From an uncultured Bacilli bacterium (lineage in GTDB: Bacteria; Bacillota_I; Bacilli_A; RF39; UBA660): a DNA stretch of 64,000 nucleotides. The stretch lies in contig CANQSQ010000001.1 of the NCBI GenBank assembly GCA_947626565.1, positions 28,900-92,899 on the forward strand. The letters run 5' to 3'. The first letter of the stretch is position 1, and each line of letters starts with the position of its first letter. The notes beneath the pieces are model-generated. The model did no database searches and had not been told where the DNA came from. It saw only the letters and a program-made list of their open reading frames with translations. Shown here one piece after another: positions 18,516-29,703 of this stretch. Both the position numbers and the translations under genes were made by a program.

Positions 18516-19497
18516 ATTTATTTTTTTCTTCTAAGTTTTCAGATATGATATATCGAGGTCTAGATTTGGTCTCACTATACATTTTACCAACGTATTCACC
18601 AATTATACCTATACTTATCATTTGAATAGCACCAATAAACCAAATAGATATGGATAAGAAGGTCCAACCACTAACGGTATTACCAGTTAATTTTCGTACT
18701 AGAGAATAAATCATAATACCGAAACTAATTAATAAAATAATAAAACCTAGAGTACATATTAAACGTAATGGTTTGACACTAAAAGAAGTTATGCCATCCC
18801 AAGCAAAGTTTAACATTTTCTTTAAAGGATATTTAGATTCACCAGCAAAACGTTCATTTCTTTCATAATAAACAACATCAGTTTTAAAACCAACTAAAGG
18901 AAACATACCTCTTAAAAATAAATTAACTTCTTTAAAATTAGCAAATTCTTCTAAAACTTTTTTAGAAGTTAATCGATAATCAGCATGATTATAAACACAA
19001 TCTACTCCTAAAAATTTCATAAATTTATAAAAGCCTTCAGCAGTAAATCTTTTGAAAAAAGTGTCTTTTTTACGAGCACTACGAACACCATAGACTATTT
19101 CACAACCATCTTTATATTTTTTAAGCATTTCATCTATAGCATTTATATCATCTTGTAAATCGGCATCCATAGAAATAACGACATCGGCATAATTTTTAGC
19201 AGTCATTAAGCCGCCTAAAAGAGCATTCTGATGACCACGATTACGAGATAAAGTAATACCGGTAAATAGTTTTTCTTTGGCAGCAATATCTTTAATAATT
19301 TCCCAAGTTTTATCTTTTGAACCATCATTTACATACATAACTTTACTTTTTTCAGAAATGTTTTTATCTTTAATTAATTTTTGCATTTTAACTTTTAATT
19401 GTTTGGTTGTCTCGGCTAAAACTTCTTCTTCGTTATAGCAAGGTATAACAACATATAGAATTGGTTTTTCTTTCATACACTCACCTCTTAACTTCAT
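18514..19497 (-). CDS. GT2 polyprenyl-phosphate glycosyltransferase (GtrB/DPM1-like)
   Basis: VVIPCYNEEEVLAETT..., DADLQDD, C-terminal two-TM region. Confidence 0.92.
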   Translation of the reverse strand: MKLRGECMKEKPILYVVIPCYNEEEVLAETTKQLKVKMQKLIKDKNISEKSKVMYVNDGSKDKTWEIIKDIAAKEKLFTGITLSRNRGHQNALLGGLMTAKNYADVVISMDADLQDDINAIDEMLKKYKDGCEIVYGVRSARKKDTFFKRFTAEGFYKFMKFLGVDCVYNHADYRLTSKKVLEEFANFKEVNLFLRGMFPLVGFKTDVVYYERNERFAGESKYPLKKMLNFAWDGITSFSVKPLRLICTLGFIILLISFGIMIYSLVRKLTGNTVSGWTFLSISIWFIGAIQMISIGIIGEYVGKMYSETKSRPRYIISENLEEKNK

Positions 19498-19536
19498 TAT
19501 AGCATAATGTTTTTTTATTTCAAAGAAAAAGAAGGT

Positions 19537-22209
19537 TTACCACTCTTTTAAATCATTGGTTTCATCTAATAAAAATAGTAAAAATTCAGAAGCTGCTCTA
19601 CTATGCGTTAAAGCTACTTTAAAGGTTTTATACTTTTTATGGAGTATTGCCATTTTACTATAATCGGCCTTATCACCTCTATATTCCCAAGAAAGAGGAT
19701 AATAATTATAATTAATGGTCAATGATCCTTGCCTTGATTTATGATATTGTCCAATATTTAAATATGGATGAGCATAATTTTCAATTGATTTAATATTTTT
19801 TATGTTATAGTCACTCCACCAGGCAGTTGAACTATAATTATCTTCTTCTAAATCATTAATATCAAAAACAAATTCTTTGCCTACTGCTTTGATACCTAAT
19901 TTATACCATAAGTTTTTATATAAGGCATTTTTGCCATCTAGATAATAGCCATGCTCATTTTCTTCTGCAAGACTATTAGCTTTATCTATTATTTCATTAA
20001 TAATATTTTCATTAACATCTTCTTGAGTTGATAAAATATATAATAGCTGACCTAATTCGTCAACATTATCTATATTTTTAATGTTTAAAACCCAATTTCT
20101 TATTAAATCAGTATTATTAGTTTCTTTTAAAACCATAGCTGTTATTGCGGCATCTGTATATTTTGGTTTATTGTAAACCATGATGTTTGGATAAATTTTA
20201 CTATCTTTTATGTTAAATAATATTTCACTATATAGTACTTTTTTAATATTTTGATACTTTTGATTTTCAAAGGAAAATAAATTTAATTTGTTATTTGTTC
20301 CTTCTATAATTGTATCTTTATTATCTTTTTGATAATGAACACCTAATTCATCTTCATATATTTTAATGAATTCATTATCTACTGTTTGAATTAATACAGC
20401 ATATTCATTAGGTACAATTAATCTTTCTTTAACAACAAATTTATATAGAACTTTATTACTATCTAAAGCAATTAATTTATTATTTTTAAATATTATTTTT
20501 CTTCTATTACCTAAGCCAAAGAAATAATAATCTAGTATGTCACTGCCAATAGATGGAGTATTACATTGATACTGTTTTATAAAATCTTCATATTCATTCA
20601 TATAGTTATTTAAAGAATTTATTTCTTTGCTAAAATGTGTTTTAAAGTCTTTTTTTAAATAATAAATTTTATTATATCTTACTACTTCGTTTTTATTAGG
20701 AGTTATTTTTTTACCTAAAAACTTATTGGTTATAGTAGTATTTTGAATAGTTAGAAATGTACATTCGATAAATACAAAAGATATAAAAATTAAGAACAAA
20801 GCTATTATTTTATCTTCATTTCTTTTTCTCTTTAATTTCTTTATATTTTTTATAATAATAAAAATTGGTATAGATAAAACTAAGACTGCTATTATTTCAA
20901 AAAGAAAAGTTTTAATAAAACCAAACGTGTTTAAATAATAGGTACTTTGTAATATATTTTTCAAAAGTTTGACAATTTTTAAAAATACTAAATTATTAGC
21001 TATAATTTCAATACTTAAAAAGATAATTAAAAACTTGAAGATAAATTTTTTGAAAGCATTATTTTTTTCTTGTGATAAGTTTATGCCAAATGTAAGAATT
21101 ATTAAATATAAAAAATGTAAGGTGTATAAAAATGCACAATCATTACCATAGATTAAATGTAATAAAGAGTTAAATAGTAATGATAGTATTAAACCAATAT
21201 TGATATAAAGTGAACTTTTAAAATTTCTCCATAAGATAATTAACATTAAGGCATAGAAAGTTATCATTAGGATTGTTTTGATAAAATTTGGATTAGCAAA
21301 AGAAAGGTAATATGAATTGTAAGTATATTTTAGACCATGGTTAACTTTAATAAAAATATTACTCGCAATTATAGGATTAAGATAGTCTTCTTTTAAAACA
21401 TTTTGGACTTTTACATTAAGGGGAAAATCATCGGTATATTCTTTTTCATTGTTAAAATTTCCTTCCCATAATATTGGTGTATTACCCCATACTAAATTTT
21501 GAAAGTAGTTAAAACCTGCTAATAATACTAATGTACTTAAAGTAATTAAAAGAGCCTTTTTTAAATTTATTTTTTTAGAAATAAATAAGACAAAAATTAT
21601 TATTAAAAAGATAAAAAAATTAGTTATAGTAAAGGCTAAAGAAAATAAACCTAAAATAATTAAGCAAATAAGTGCTTTTTTATCTAGATTATTATTTTTT
21701 ACTTTCTTTAAGAAATAGTACCAAAGTAATATTAAGAAAAGAGCTGCTAGATTATATATTTCGATGCATGATGTGTAGATATAATTGGAAATAGAAAATA
21801 AATATATTAGCGAAAGAATAACTTTAAAGTTATTTTCTTTATGAAATAAAGAAAATATTTTGTAGACAAAAACTACTGAAAGTGATGATATTAAGGCAGA
21901 AATGATTATCAAAGCTAGCATCTTATTTTGCGTTAGACCATTCATTAGAAAAAAAATAGGTTCTACAAATATTACATATAGAGGATGAACAGTTAATCTA
22001 GAGTGTTCTATTAAAGGTTCAGAAGCATCATTAATTACCCTAGTATTATCAGATTCAAAAAAAAGATTATAGCTATTAGAAAAATCATAATTATAGGATA
22101 TTAATAAGCCTAAAACTATAAAAACAAAGAAAGATAAGATAAATAAAAAAGTAATTAATTGTTTATCTGTATAGTTATTTAAATTAAGTTTTTCTTTTAG
22201 CTTTTTCAT
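19537..22209 (-). CDS. Large membrane protein (GT-C-like N-terminal half, soluble C-terminal domain); paralog A
   Basis: Multiple TM in N-terminal ~480 aa; C-terminal soluble region NIMVYNKPKYTDAAITAMVLKETNNTDLI...LWYKLGIKAVGKEF; close paralog of 22282-24999. Confidence 0.75.
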   Translation of the reverse strand: MKKLKEKLNLNNYTDKQLITFLFILSFFVFIVLGLLISYNYDFSNSYNLFFESDNTRVINDASEPLIEHSRLTVHPLYVIFVEPIFFLMNGLTQNKMLALIIISALISSLSVVFVYKIFSLFHKENNFKVILSLIYLFSISNYIYTSCIEIYNLAALFLILLWYYFLKKVKNNNLDKKALICLIILGLFSLAFTITNFFIFLIIIFVLFISKKINLKKALLITLSTLVLLAGFNYFQNLVWGNTPILWEGNFNNEKEYTDDFPLNVKVQNVLKEDYLNPIIASNIFIKVNHGLKYTYNSYYLSFANPNFIKTILMITFYALMLIILWRNFKSSLYINIGLILSLLFNSLLHLIYGNDCAFLYTLHFLYLIILTFGINLSQEKNNAFKKFIFKFLIIFLSIEIIANNLVFLKIVKLLKNILQSTYYLNTFGFIKTFLFEIIAVLVLSIPIFIIIKNIKKLKRKRNEDKIIALFLIFISFVFIECTFLTIQNTTITNKFLGKKITPNKNEVVRYNKIYYLKKDFKTHFSKEINSLNNYMNEYEDFIKQYQCNTPSIGSDILDYYFFGLGNRRKIIFKNNKLIALDSNKVLYKFVVKERLIVPNEYAVLIQTVDNEFIKIYEDELGVHYQKDNKDTIIEGTNNKLNLFSFENQKYQNIKKVLYSEILFNIKDSKIYPNIMVYNKPKYTDAAITAMVLKETNNTDLIRNWVLNIKNIDNVDELGQLLYILSTQEDVNENIINEIIDKANSLAEENEHGYYLDGKNALYKNLWYKLGIKAVGKEFVFDINDLEEDNYSSTAWWSDYNIKNIKSIENYAHPYLNIGQYHKSRQGSLTINYNYYPLSWEYRGDKADYSKMAILHKKYKTFKVALTHSRAASEFLLFLLDETNDLKEW

Positions 22210-22271
22210 AATATCACCTTTATATCTTATAACAAAATTATTATAGCATAATAAATTTTAGTTTTGAAGAA

Positions 22272-22293
22272 AAAGAAGGTTTTAGCCTTCTTT
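22272..22293 (-). terminator. Intrinsic terminator overlapping the stop of paralog B
   Basis: AAAGAAGG-CTAAAA-CCTTCTTT followed by minus-strand T-rich tail. Confidence 0.65.
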
Positions 22294-24999
22294 CAAATCA
22301 TTTGTTTCATCTAATAGGTATAATAATAATTCAGATGCAGCCCAAGTATGAGTTGGTGATATTTCTTCATTAGAATACCAATCACTAATAAAAAGCATTT
22401 TAGAATAATCAGCGTTGGAAGCATGTTGCTCCCAAGATAATGGATAGACATTTTTATTTAATACTAGTTTATTAGTTTTTAGAGTATGATGATAAGCTGT
22501 TGTTAAATATGGGAATAGTTCATTATAGCCCATGTCTTCTTGGGTATTAGTTTTAGTACTCCACCAAGCTAATTTCGAATAATCATCTTCTAAATTAGAT
22601 ATATCAAAATCAAAGTTTCTACCAACGGATTCTATACCTAGTTTGTACCAAAGGTTTTGATAAAGATATTGATTGGAGTAATCAGTTTGACCAAATAAGT
22701 AATAACCATTTTCATTAGAAGTAGCTATTCTTTCAGCTTCTTCTTCAATTTTATCTACGAGATCGTAATTAATATTTTCTTGCGTTGATAGTAGATAAAG
22801 TAATTCACCTAAGTTATCAGGTTCAGCAATACCATTATTTTGTTTGTCATATATTTCTGTAATATTATTAACCCAATCAGTTATTAAAGAGGTATTATTC
22901 GTTTGTTTTAAAACCATAGCTGTTATAGCAGCGTCACGATACCAAGGCTTATCATAAACCATGATATTAGGGTATATTTTACTATCTTTGATATTAAAGA
23001 GAATTTCATTATATAAAACTTTTTTAATATTTTGATATTTTTGATTAGTAAAAGAATATAAATCTATTTTAAAAGAAGTCCCAGCAATTATTTTATCATG
23101 ATTATTTTTATTATAATGAATACCCTCTTCATCTTCATAAATTTTTATAAAATCGTTATTTTTAGTTTGAATTAATACTTCATACTTATTAGGCACAAGA
23201 AGTAATTCTTTAACATCAAAGGTATATAAAACTTCACCTGTGGAAATATCTAATAATTTATCTTCTAGAAAAAGGAGTTTACGACGATTAGCCATACCAA
23301 AGAAATAATATTCTAACCAATTAATATTATTTATAGTTTTAGCATTAGTAGTATTTAAAAATTCCGTGTATTCTTTTAGATAAACTTCTAAGTCTTTAAT
23401 ATCATCTTTAAAATAAGTTTTAAAATTTTTATTTAGATAAGAAGTTTTATAAGTAATTTTTTGAGTTGTATTGGTAGGTGTTAAATTAAACCACAATATT
23501 TTATTAGTATTCTTAGTTATATCGATACTTAAAAATGTTAATTGAATTAAAAGAAGGCAAAAAGTTGCTCCTATAAGGAAAATAATTCTTTTATCTTTAT
23601 CTTTAGTCTTTTTAAGTAATTTAATTGTTTTTAAGAATAGAAAAACTAATACACTAATAATGATTATAATGATTGCTTCTAATAGTAAGGTTAAGGGTGT
23701 ACCTAAGGTGTTAATAAAATAAGTAGTTGGTAAAATATCTTTGATGATATTATAAAGTTGATAAAAATAGTAATTATTAATAATTAGTTCAAAGATTAAT
23801 AAAGTGATAATGGTATAGAAAAAAGTCTTTTTTAATTGCGGAGATTTTTCGGTAGAATAATTAATACCAGCAAAGATGAAGATAATGTATAAAAAGTGCA
23901 ATGAGTATAAAAAACAACAATCGTTACCATAGAAAAAATGAAGAATGGTATTAAAAAGAAGTGATAATAATAAACCAATATTTAGATAAAGATTTTTTTT
24001 AAAATTTCTTATTACTATGACACTAGTTAGTAAATAGAAAAGAAAAAGAAGACAAATGTTAAGAAAGTTAGTATGGGTAAAAATTAATTTATAATTATTT
24101 TCAGCGTACTGCGAACCGAATAAGACTTTAACTTCAGCTTTGTTACCAAGTATAGAATTAAAGTAAGAATCTTTTACGACGTTAACTAAACGTTTAGGAT
24201 AATTATTTTCTTTACTAAAATTCTTTTCATGGATTAAGTCTTTAGATAGTACAAAGGGAGTATTTTGCCAGACAATTTTTTGAAGGCCACTTAAACTAAA
24301 TATTAAAAAAACTGATGTTAGGACAATAATAATACATTGACGTAATTTTAATTTTTTAGCTAAAAAGAGAATTAATAAAACTATTAAAAAAATAGCATAA
24401 TTCGTAATTGTAATGGCAAATGTTAAAACACCGAAAAGAATAAAAATAAAGATTTGATATTTAGTAAATTCTTTACTTTTATTTTTATATTTACTTATAG
24501 TGTAATACCATAAATAGATTAAAAATAAAGCCGCTAAATTATATAATTCTATACCAGAGGTATAAATATAGTTACCATAAGAAAATAAATAGCATAAGCA
24601 TAAAAGAACTTTAAACGTTTGATCTTTATTAAAGAGAGATAAGATTTTATAAATACCAATAACAGATAAAGCCGTTATTAAAGAAGAAAGAATTATTAGA
24701 GCTAATAATCTGTCAACAGTAAAACCACTTAATAGGAAAATAAAGGGCTGAAGTAATAAAATATATAAAGGATGAAGATAAATACGAAGATGTTGAGCTA
24801 AAGGATTAATAGCGTCATTTATAACTCTACTACTATCAGAATCAAATAAAAGGTTATAATTTTTACTAAAATCAAGATTATAAGAAATAATAAGAGTAAT
24901 AACTAAAGAAAAAAGAAAGGAAAAAAGAAATAAGTATTTTAAGATAGTTTTAGAGGAATATTTGTTTAAATTTAAAGATTTAGTTAATTTTTTTAACAT
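22282..24999 (-). CDS. Large membrane protein (GT-C-like N-terminal half, soluble C-terminal domain); paralog B
   Basis: Same architecture and shared segments as 19537-22209 (YSNEILFNIKDSKIYPNIMVY-type, LLLYLLDETNDLKE). Confidence 0.75.
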   Translation of the reverse strand: MLKKLTKSLNLNKYSSKTILKYLFLFSFLFSLVITLIISYNLDFSKNYNLLFDSDSSRVINDAINPLAQHLRIYLHPLYILLLQPFIFLLSGFTVDRLLALIILSSLITALSVIGIYKILSLFNKDQTFKVLLCLCYLFSYGNYIYTSGIELYNLAALFLIYLWYYTISKYKNKSKEFTKYQIFIFILFGVLTFAITITNYAIFLIVLLILFLAKKLKLRQCIIIVLTSVFLIFSLSGLQKIVWQNTPFVLSKDLIHEKNFSKENNYPKRLVNVVKDSYFNSILGNKAEVKVLFGSQYAENNYKLIFTHTNFLNICLLFLFYLLTSVIVIRNFKKNLYLNIGLLLSLLFNTILHFFYGNDCCFLYSLHFLYIIFIFAGINYSTEKSPQLKKTFFYTIITLLIFELIINNYYFYQLYNIIKDILPTTYFINTLGTPLTLLLEAIIIIIISVLVFLFLKTIKLLKKTKDKDKRIIFLIGATFCLLLIQLTFLSIDITKNTNKILWFNLTPTNTTQKITYKTSYLNKNFKTYFKDDIKDLEVYLKEYTEFLNTTNAKTINNINWLEYYFFGMANRRKLLFLEDKLLDISTGEVLYTFDVKELLLVPNKYEVLIQTKNNDFIKIYEDEEGIHYNKNNHDKIIAGTSFKIDLYSFTNQKYQNIKKVLYNEILFNIKDSKIYPNIMVYDKPWYRDAAITAMVLKQTNNTSLITDWVNNITEIYDKQNNGIAEPDNLGELLYLLSTQENINYDLVDKIEEEAERIATSNENGYYLFGQTDYSNQYLYQNLWYKLGIESVGRNFDFDISNLEDDYSKLAWWSTKTNTQEDMGYNELFPYLTTAYHHTLKTNKLVLNKNVYPLSWEQHASNADYSKMLFISDWYSNEEISPTHTWAASELLLYLLDETNDLKEG

Positions 25000-25014
25000 A
25001 AGTTCACTTCATTT

Positions 25015-26502
25015 CTATTTTTTTAACACAACATAGTTTTTATGATAAATGGTGGCAGTTGGAGTATTGCGCCAACTATTTGGATCAGTATCATATTCAG
25101 CATAAAAGATAGGATAAGGATAATTAGAAAGAGGTTCAAATTCAACATTTTTTTGCTTAGAATCTTCTAATATTTTTTGTCTTTCTTGCCATGCAGTATG
25201 ATATGTTTTTGCATCCTTATTGATTAGAATTTGATAAGTAGCATAACTGGTTGTTGGTGAGTTATTGGTGATTAGAAGATAACTTATTAGTCCTAAAAGA
25301 AAAAGAAAGATGATTAGACTATATTTTTTTACTAAAGAAATACTATTCGTTAAAGCATTGGTGGTAAATATTTTAGATTCTACTATTTTTAAACGAAGAT
25401 AGCCACCTAAGTAATAGAAAAAGAAAAAGGCAAATAAAAGATAACTAATATACATTATATTCCAAGCTCTTCCTTCCCCTATTGATGATTGAGCATATAA
25501 ACTAGGGGTAAATTCAGCAGCAAAAAGTAAGTAGAAAGCTAAAAATAAATAAAAAGGATATTTATAAGTAAGCTTTTTCTTTTTGTAGGTTGGTATTAAT
25601 AAGAGAAGAAGTAAGCCTAGAATAAGTAAATTAAGAGGTGTTAGCCATTCAAGAGCTTTTTTTATGGCAAAGGCTAAAGAGAAAAGAATGGCCTTAAAAG
25701 GATTCATTCCTGTAACAGCATTAGCTCTTATAGTATTGCCAGGAGCAAGGGCACTGATCGTAAAACTTATTATAGATGTTAAAAATGGAAGGAGAAAATC
25801 TTTTTCTTTTTTAAAGATAATTAAATATAGACTTAAAAAGAAAGAAATAATTAAATGTTGTAGAGCTGTTATATAATTGCCACTACTAATTAGAAAGCCT
25901 AAAAGAAAAAGAAGAAAATAATTAATTTTAGTTTTGTGCTTATGATAATATCTTTTTATTAACAGAGCTATTTCAATTAATTCAAAAGAGAAAAAAAGCA
26001 TATAATAACTGGCCCCATTCCACCAATACAAACCTTGTGTTTGATCGGGAAGGGTTTCAATAAATAACAAATAAAGACCTAAAATAAGAAGCCAAAGAGT
26101 GGTCTTATTTAATAAGTTAGCAAAGATTTGTTTAAATAAATAAGCAAGAGAAATTAATAATGATATTAAAATAATAAAGGTTGTTAAAAAATAAAAATTA
26201 TTTCCCCAAACACTAGGATTAAGTGAAAAAATGGCAATAGCGCTAAAGGTCCCTTGCCATTCATGATAATTCTTGGTAATTGTTAACCAAACACCTTTTA
26301 ATAGTTCAATTAGTCCTTTAGTAGAAAAAACATTTATTGTATAAAGTCCATAATTAAAGTCATCAGCTGCTGGATGGGTGTAAAAGGCTACCCAAATTAT
26401 GGGAATTAAGAGGATAATTGTTAGTACTATTAAAACTCCTAGGATTAATTTCTTAGTTATTTTATTATTTATTTTGTTATAAATAGTTAGGCTTTTTTTC
26501 AT
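25015..26502 (-). CDS. DUF6056-like multi-pass membrane protein
   Basis: N-terminal TM then HPAADDFNYG motif and many TM segments. Confidence 0.7.
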   Translation of the reverse strand: MKKSLTIYNKINNKITKKLILGVLIVLTIILLIPIIWVAFYTHPAADDFNYGLYTINVFSTKGLIELLKGVWLTITKNYHEWQGTFSAIAIFSLNPSVWGNNFYFLTTFIILISLLISLAYLFKQIFANLLNKTTLWLLILGLYLLFIETLPDQTQGLYWWNGASYYMLFFSFELIEIALLIKRYYHKHKTKINYFLLFLLGFLISSGNYITALQHLIISFFLSLYLIIFKKEKDFLLPFLTSIISFTISALAPGNTIRANAVTGMNPFKAILFSLAFAIKKALEWLTPLNLLILGLLLLLLIPTYKKKKLTYKYPFYLFLAFYLLFAAEFTPSLYAQSSIGEGRAWNIMYISYLLFAFFFFYYLGGYLRLKIVESKIFTTNALTNSISLVKKYSLIIFLFLLGLISYLLITNNSPTTSYATYQILINKDAKTYHTAWQERQKILEDSKQKNVEFEPLSNYPYPIFYAEYDTDPNSWRNTPTATIYHKNYVVLKK

Positions 26503-26517
26503 AATAACGCTCCTATT

Positions 26518-27390
26518 CTAGATAAGATATAAAAGACCAATCATAATAACGGCATAAAGGATGCCTGTTAAAAGTAAAACTTTGTCTCCTAGAATAACCT
26601 CAATTGGATCGCCATGAGAATTACCTTCAATATCTAGACTATATAGTTGTAAAATCACCATGACTAAAGGAATAGTCCAAAATAAATAGTCATTACCCAC
26701 ATGAGCTATAGTCGTTTTATCAACACTCCATAAAGTATAAGAAACAATGGCTAAAGCAAAAGCAACATACATATTTTTGTCTAGAAAATCTTTATTGTAT
26801 AGTTGTAAAACTTTACGACTTTTATTGCCATTTTTGATTATTTCATTACGTCTTTTACCAAAACCTAAATAAAAGGCTCCAAAAATAATCATTAAATATA
26901 AATATTTAGATACAACAACGTCGATGATTAGTCCTCCATACATAACCCGAAAAACAAAGCCAGATACTAAGATAACAACATCAATGATAGGAATATTTTT
27001 TAAACCTTTACTATAAAGAATATTAACAACTATATAAATTAAAGGAATAAGAATAGTAAAAATATTATGGGTATTTTTATAGAAGAAAAACATGATGATA
27101 GCCATAATTAGAGAAAGAAAAATAATTACATACCAGGCCTTAGTAATAGAAATAGCACCACTAGCTAGAGGGCGATTTTTTTTGATAGGATGTAATTTAT
27201 CTTTTTCAATATCACTCATGTCATTTAATACATAGACAATTGATGAGGCAAAACAAAAGACGATAAAGGCTAAAAAACAAGCCCCTAAATATTGAGGATT
27301 TAATATATTAATACTAAAAAAAGCTGGTAAAAAGACAAGGACATTTTTTAGCCAATGTTTTACACGAATTAATTTTAAATAATTTTTCAT
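26518..27390 (-). CDS. UbiA-family prenyltransferase, decaprenyl-phosphate phosphoribosyltransferase-like
   Basis: LIRVKHWLKNVLVFLPAFFS, YVLNDMSDIEKDKLHPIKKNRPLASGAIS. Confidence 0.9.
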   Translation of the reverse strand: MKNYLKLIRVKHWLKNVLVFLPAFFSINILNPQYLGACFLAFIVFCFASSIVYVLNDMSDIEKDKLHPIKKNRPLASGAISITKAWYVIIFLSLIMAIIMFFFYKNTHNIFTILIPLIYIVVNILYSKGLKNIPIIDVVILVSGFVFRVMYGGLIIDVVVSKYLYLMIIFGAFYLGFGKRRNEIIKNGNKSRKVLQLYNKDFLDKNMYVAFALAIVSYTLWSVDKTTIAHVGNDYLFWTIPLVMVILQLYSLDIEGNSHGDPIEVILGDKVLLLTGILYAVIMIGLLYLI

Positions 27391-27397
27391 AAGTCAC

Positions 27398-29692
27398 CTA
27401 CTCTTCGATATATCTTATTTGAAAACACAAGGTGTACTGAACATTGTTGGGTAATTCTTCTTTAGGTACAAATTTATAAGTTCCCCATTTAATATTATAA
27501 TCTCTTAAATTTAGAAGTAAACCATGAGATGAGTCTGTACTTAATGCTATAGTTATTTTTTTATTGGAATTGCTTAGAGCATATAGTTGGGAAACATCTT
27601 GACGATAAGTTTCAACATTTGTATGGTAAATATATAAATATGGTAAGAGGTTAATTACGACTAAGATGATAAGAAAAAGATTAGTTATTTTTAAAAGGGT
27701 CTCTTTCTTTTTACTTTTGTTAATAAAGTACATGGATAAAGCAATGGTATAGGGAACTATTATATAGAAATGTCCTACATAACGAAGACCACCATAACCT
27801 ATTGGAGATAAAACAGAGGAGATATAAATAGCTAGAAGAAAAACTAGTATTCGACGGCTTTCTTTATCTTTGAAAAGAGTTTGACGATTTTTAATAATTA
27901 AATATAAACTTAAAATAGTTATTATAATAAATATACCACTAAACATCATACCAAAGGTACCAAATTGACCAGCATGGACACCATAATTACCAATTTCTGC
28001 TTTAACAAATGTAAAAGGAATTTTTAAAGGTAAACTTTTTTGTTGCCAGTAATCCCCTACTTTAGAGAAAATATTGACATAAAATAATTGAATAGTATTT
28101 AAGTTCTTAGTAGAAACTGTAACATTACCAGTTGCTTTAGTTGAATTACCTGTTATACCAGGTAATAATTCATGGTAACGGGTAATATTGGTTACGAATG
28201 GTGAAAAATTAACGATAAAAGCTACTATAACAGCTAAAGCGTATAAAAGAAATATTGTCTTACTCTTTTGATAATTTTTATTTTTCTTATCTTGAAGAAG
28301 TTGCATTCCCCACATTAATAGACAGATGATGGCTATATACAGCATACCATTAAATTTGATAGAGAAAATATTTATGATACAAGTACAAATGATGAAGAGA
28401 TAAAGTTTTTTATAATCTCTAAAATATAAAATAGTACTAGCTAAGGCAATTAAGAGATAATTGCTTAAAGCAGCATCAACATAAAAAGTTCTTAATTGAC
28501 ATAAAGAAACAGGATTTAAAGCTATAATGAGACTTAAAATAATATTGGGGATTGTTTTAAAATATTTTTTTAAGACTAAGTACGCAAAAAAGAATAAGAT
28601 TAACATTGTTAATATGGTGTAGCATTTACCTGTTTCAATGTAGCCAGTAAAAAGAGCTATACAAGCACCAAAGGTTGCTAAACCTTTTGGATAAACATCC
28701 ATCCAAAACCATTGAGATTTATTACCAAAAACAGAAAGCTGGGATGGTAAAATACCTGCTTTATTATTAAAACTTTTAGCCGATTCTAAAACAGGGTTCC
28801 ACCCTTCACGCATTAGACCACTCGTTATTTTACGATAACTATTACCATCAACAGATGTATCAATCATGATAAGGCAAATAATTAGGGAAATAAAGATAAA
28901 AAGATAGGCTAATAAGGAAGCAATAATAGTTCTTTTATAATCTTTTTTCGTAAAGAAAAAATTAAAAATAACTATAATTAATAAAGCTAAAGGAAAATAT
29001 ATTTTTTGAATACCAATTTTAAAGAAGTACATGATAGTAGGAATTATACTTAAAAAGGATAAGAAGATAAATAAATCAAGGGCTAAAATTAGGGGATAAC
29101 TTTGTTTAGGGGGCTCTTGATAATTTTTTATGTCTATTTCTTCAACATTATCTTTCTTAACAAGATAGGCTTTAGATGCATATTCTAACATGGCACGATC
29201 TGCTTTGATGGAATCAGAATAAAAGGCTTTTATTTTTTTATTTGGATAAATTTCTTCATATCTTTTTATTTTTTCATAATCATGACAATTAGGAGATTCA
29301 AACTTACCGGTATTCTTATTAACTTTAGTGGCAATAACTTTACTAATTTTTAACTTTTTTTCTAAAGGTTTTAATAAAAATTCAGGCGATGCTGAAATAA
29401 TAACATCACTTTTTTGTTTTTGTTTTAGATACCAAGGTTTAATCTTTTGATATTTTTTCTGCCAAAATTCTGTAACATATTTATCGGGATTAGCAATTTT
29501 TTTTAAAAAGTGAAAGATTTTTTCTTTCATGTAATCTTTATTTTTTATTTTTAAAACATATAATAATATTCCAAATATTTGAATAGGTAAAAAAAGAATA
29601 ATAGATGGCTTTTTTCTCAGACAAAAGAAATAAAAATCTAGTGAAGAATCACCATCATATATAGTTCCATCAAAATCATAAGCATTAATCAT
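27398..29692 (-). CDS. HAD-IB phosphatase fused to a GT-C-like multi-pass membrane domain
   Basis: N-terminal DFDGTIYDGDSSLDF...IISASPEFLLKPL...YSDSIKADRAML; remainder GT-C-like TM protein related to 31846-33555 (DGNSYRKITSGLMREGWNPVLESA). Confidence 0.87.
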   Translation of the reverse strand: MINAYDFDGTIYDGDSSLDFYFFCLRKKPSIILFLPIQIFGILLYVLKIKNKDYMKEKIFHFLKKIANPDKYVTEFWQKKYQKIKPWYLKQKQKSDVIISASPEFLLKPLEKKLKISKVIATKVNKNTGKFESPNCHDYEKIKRYEEIYPNKKIKAFYSDSIKADRAMLEYASKAYLVKKDNVEEIDIKNYQEPPKQSYPLILALDLFIFLSFLSIIPTIMYFFKIGIQKIYFPLALLIIVIFNFFFTKKDYKRTIIASLLAYLFIFISLIICLIMIDTSVDGNSYRKITSGLMREGWNPVLESAKSFNNKAGILPSQLSVFGNKSQWFWMDVYPKGLATFGACIALFTGYIETGKCYTILTMLILFFFAYLVLKKYFKTIPNIILSLIIALNPVSLCQLRTFYVDAALSNYLLIALASTILYFRDYKKLYLFIICTCIINIFSIKFNGMLYIAIICLLMWGMQLLQDKKNKNYQKSKTIFLLYALAVIVAFIVNFSPFVTNITRYHELLPGITGNSTKATGNVTVSTKNLNTIQLFYVNIFSKVGDYWQQKSLPLKIPFTFVKAEIGNYGVHAGQFGTFGMMFSGIFIIITILSLYLIIKNRQTLFKDKESRRILVFLLAIYISSVLSPIGYGGLRYVGHFYIIVPYTIALSMYFINKSKKKETLLKITNLFLIILVVINLLPYLYIYHTNVETYRQDVSQLYALSNSNKKITIALSTDSSHGLLLNLRDYNIKWGTYKFVPKEELPNNVQYTLCFQIRYIEE

Positions 29693-29703
29693 ATGTCACC
29701 TTC

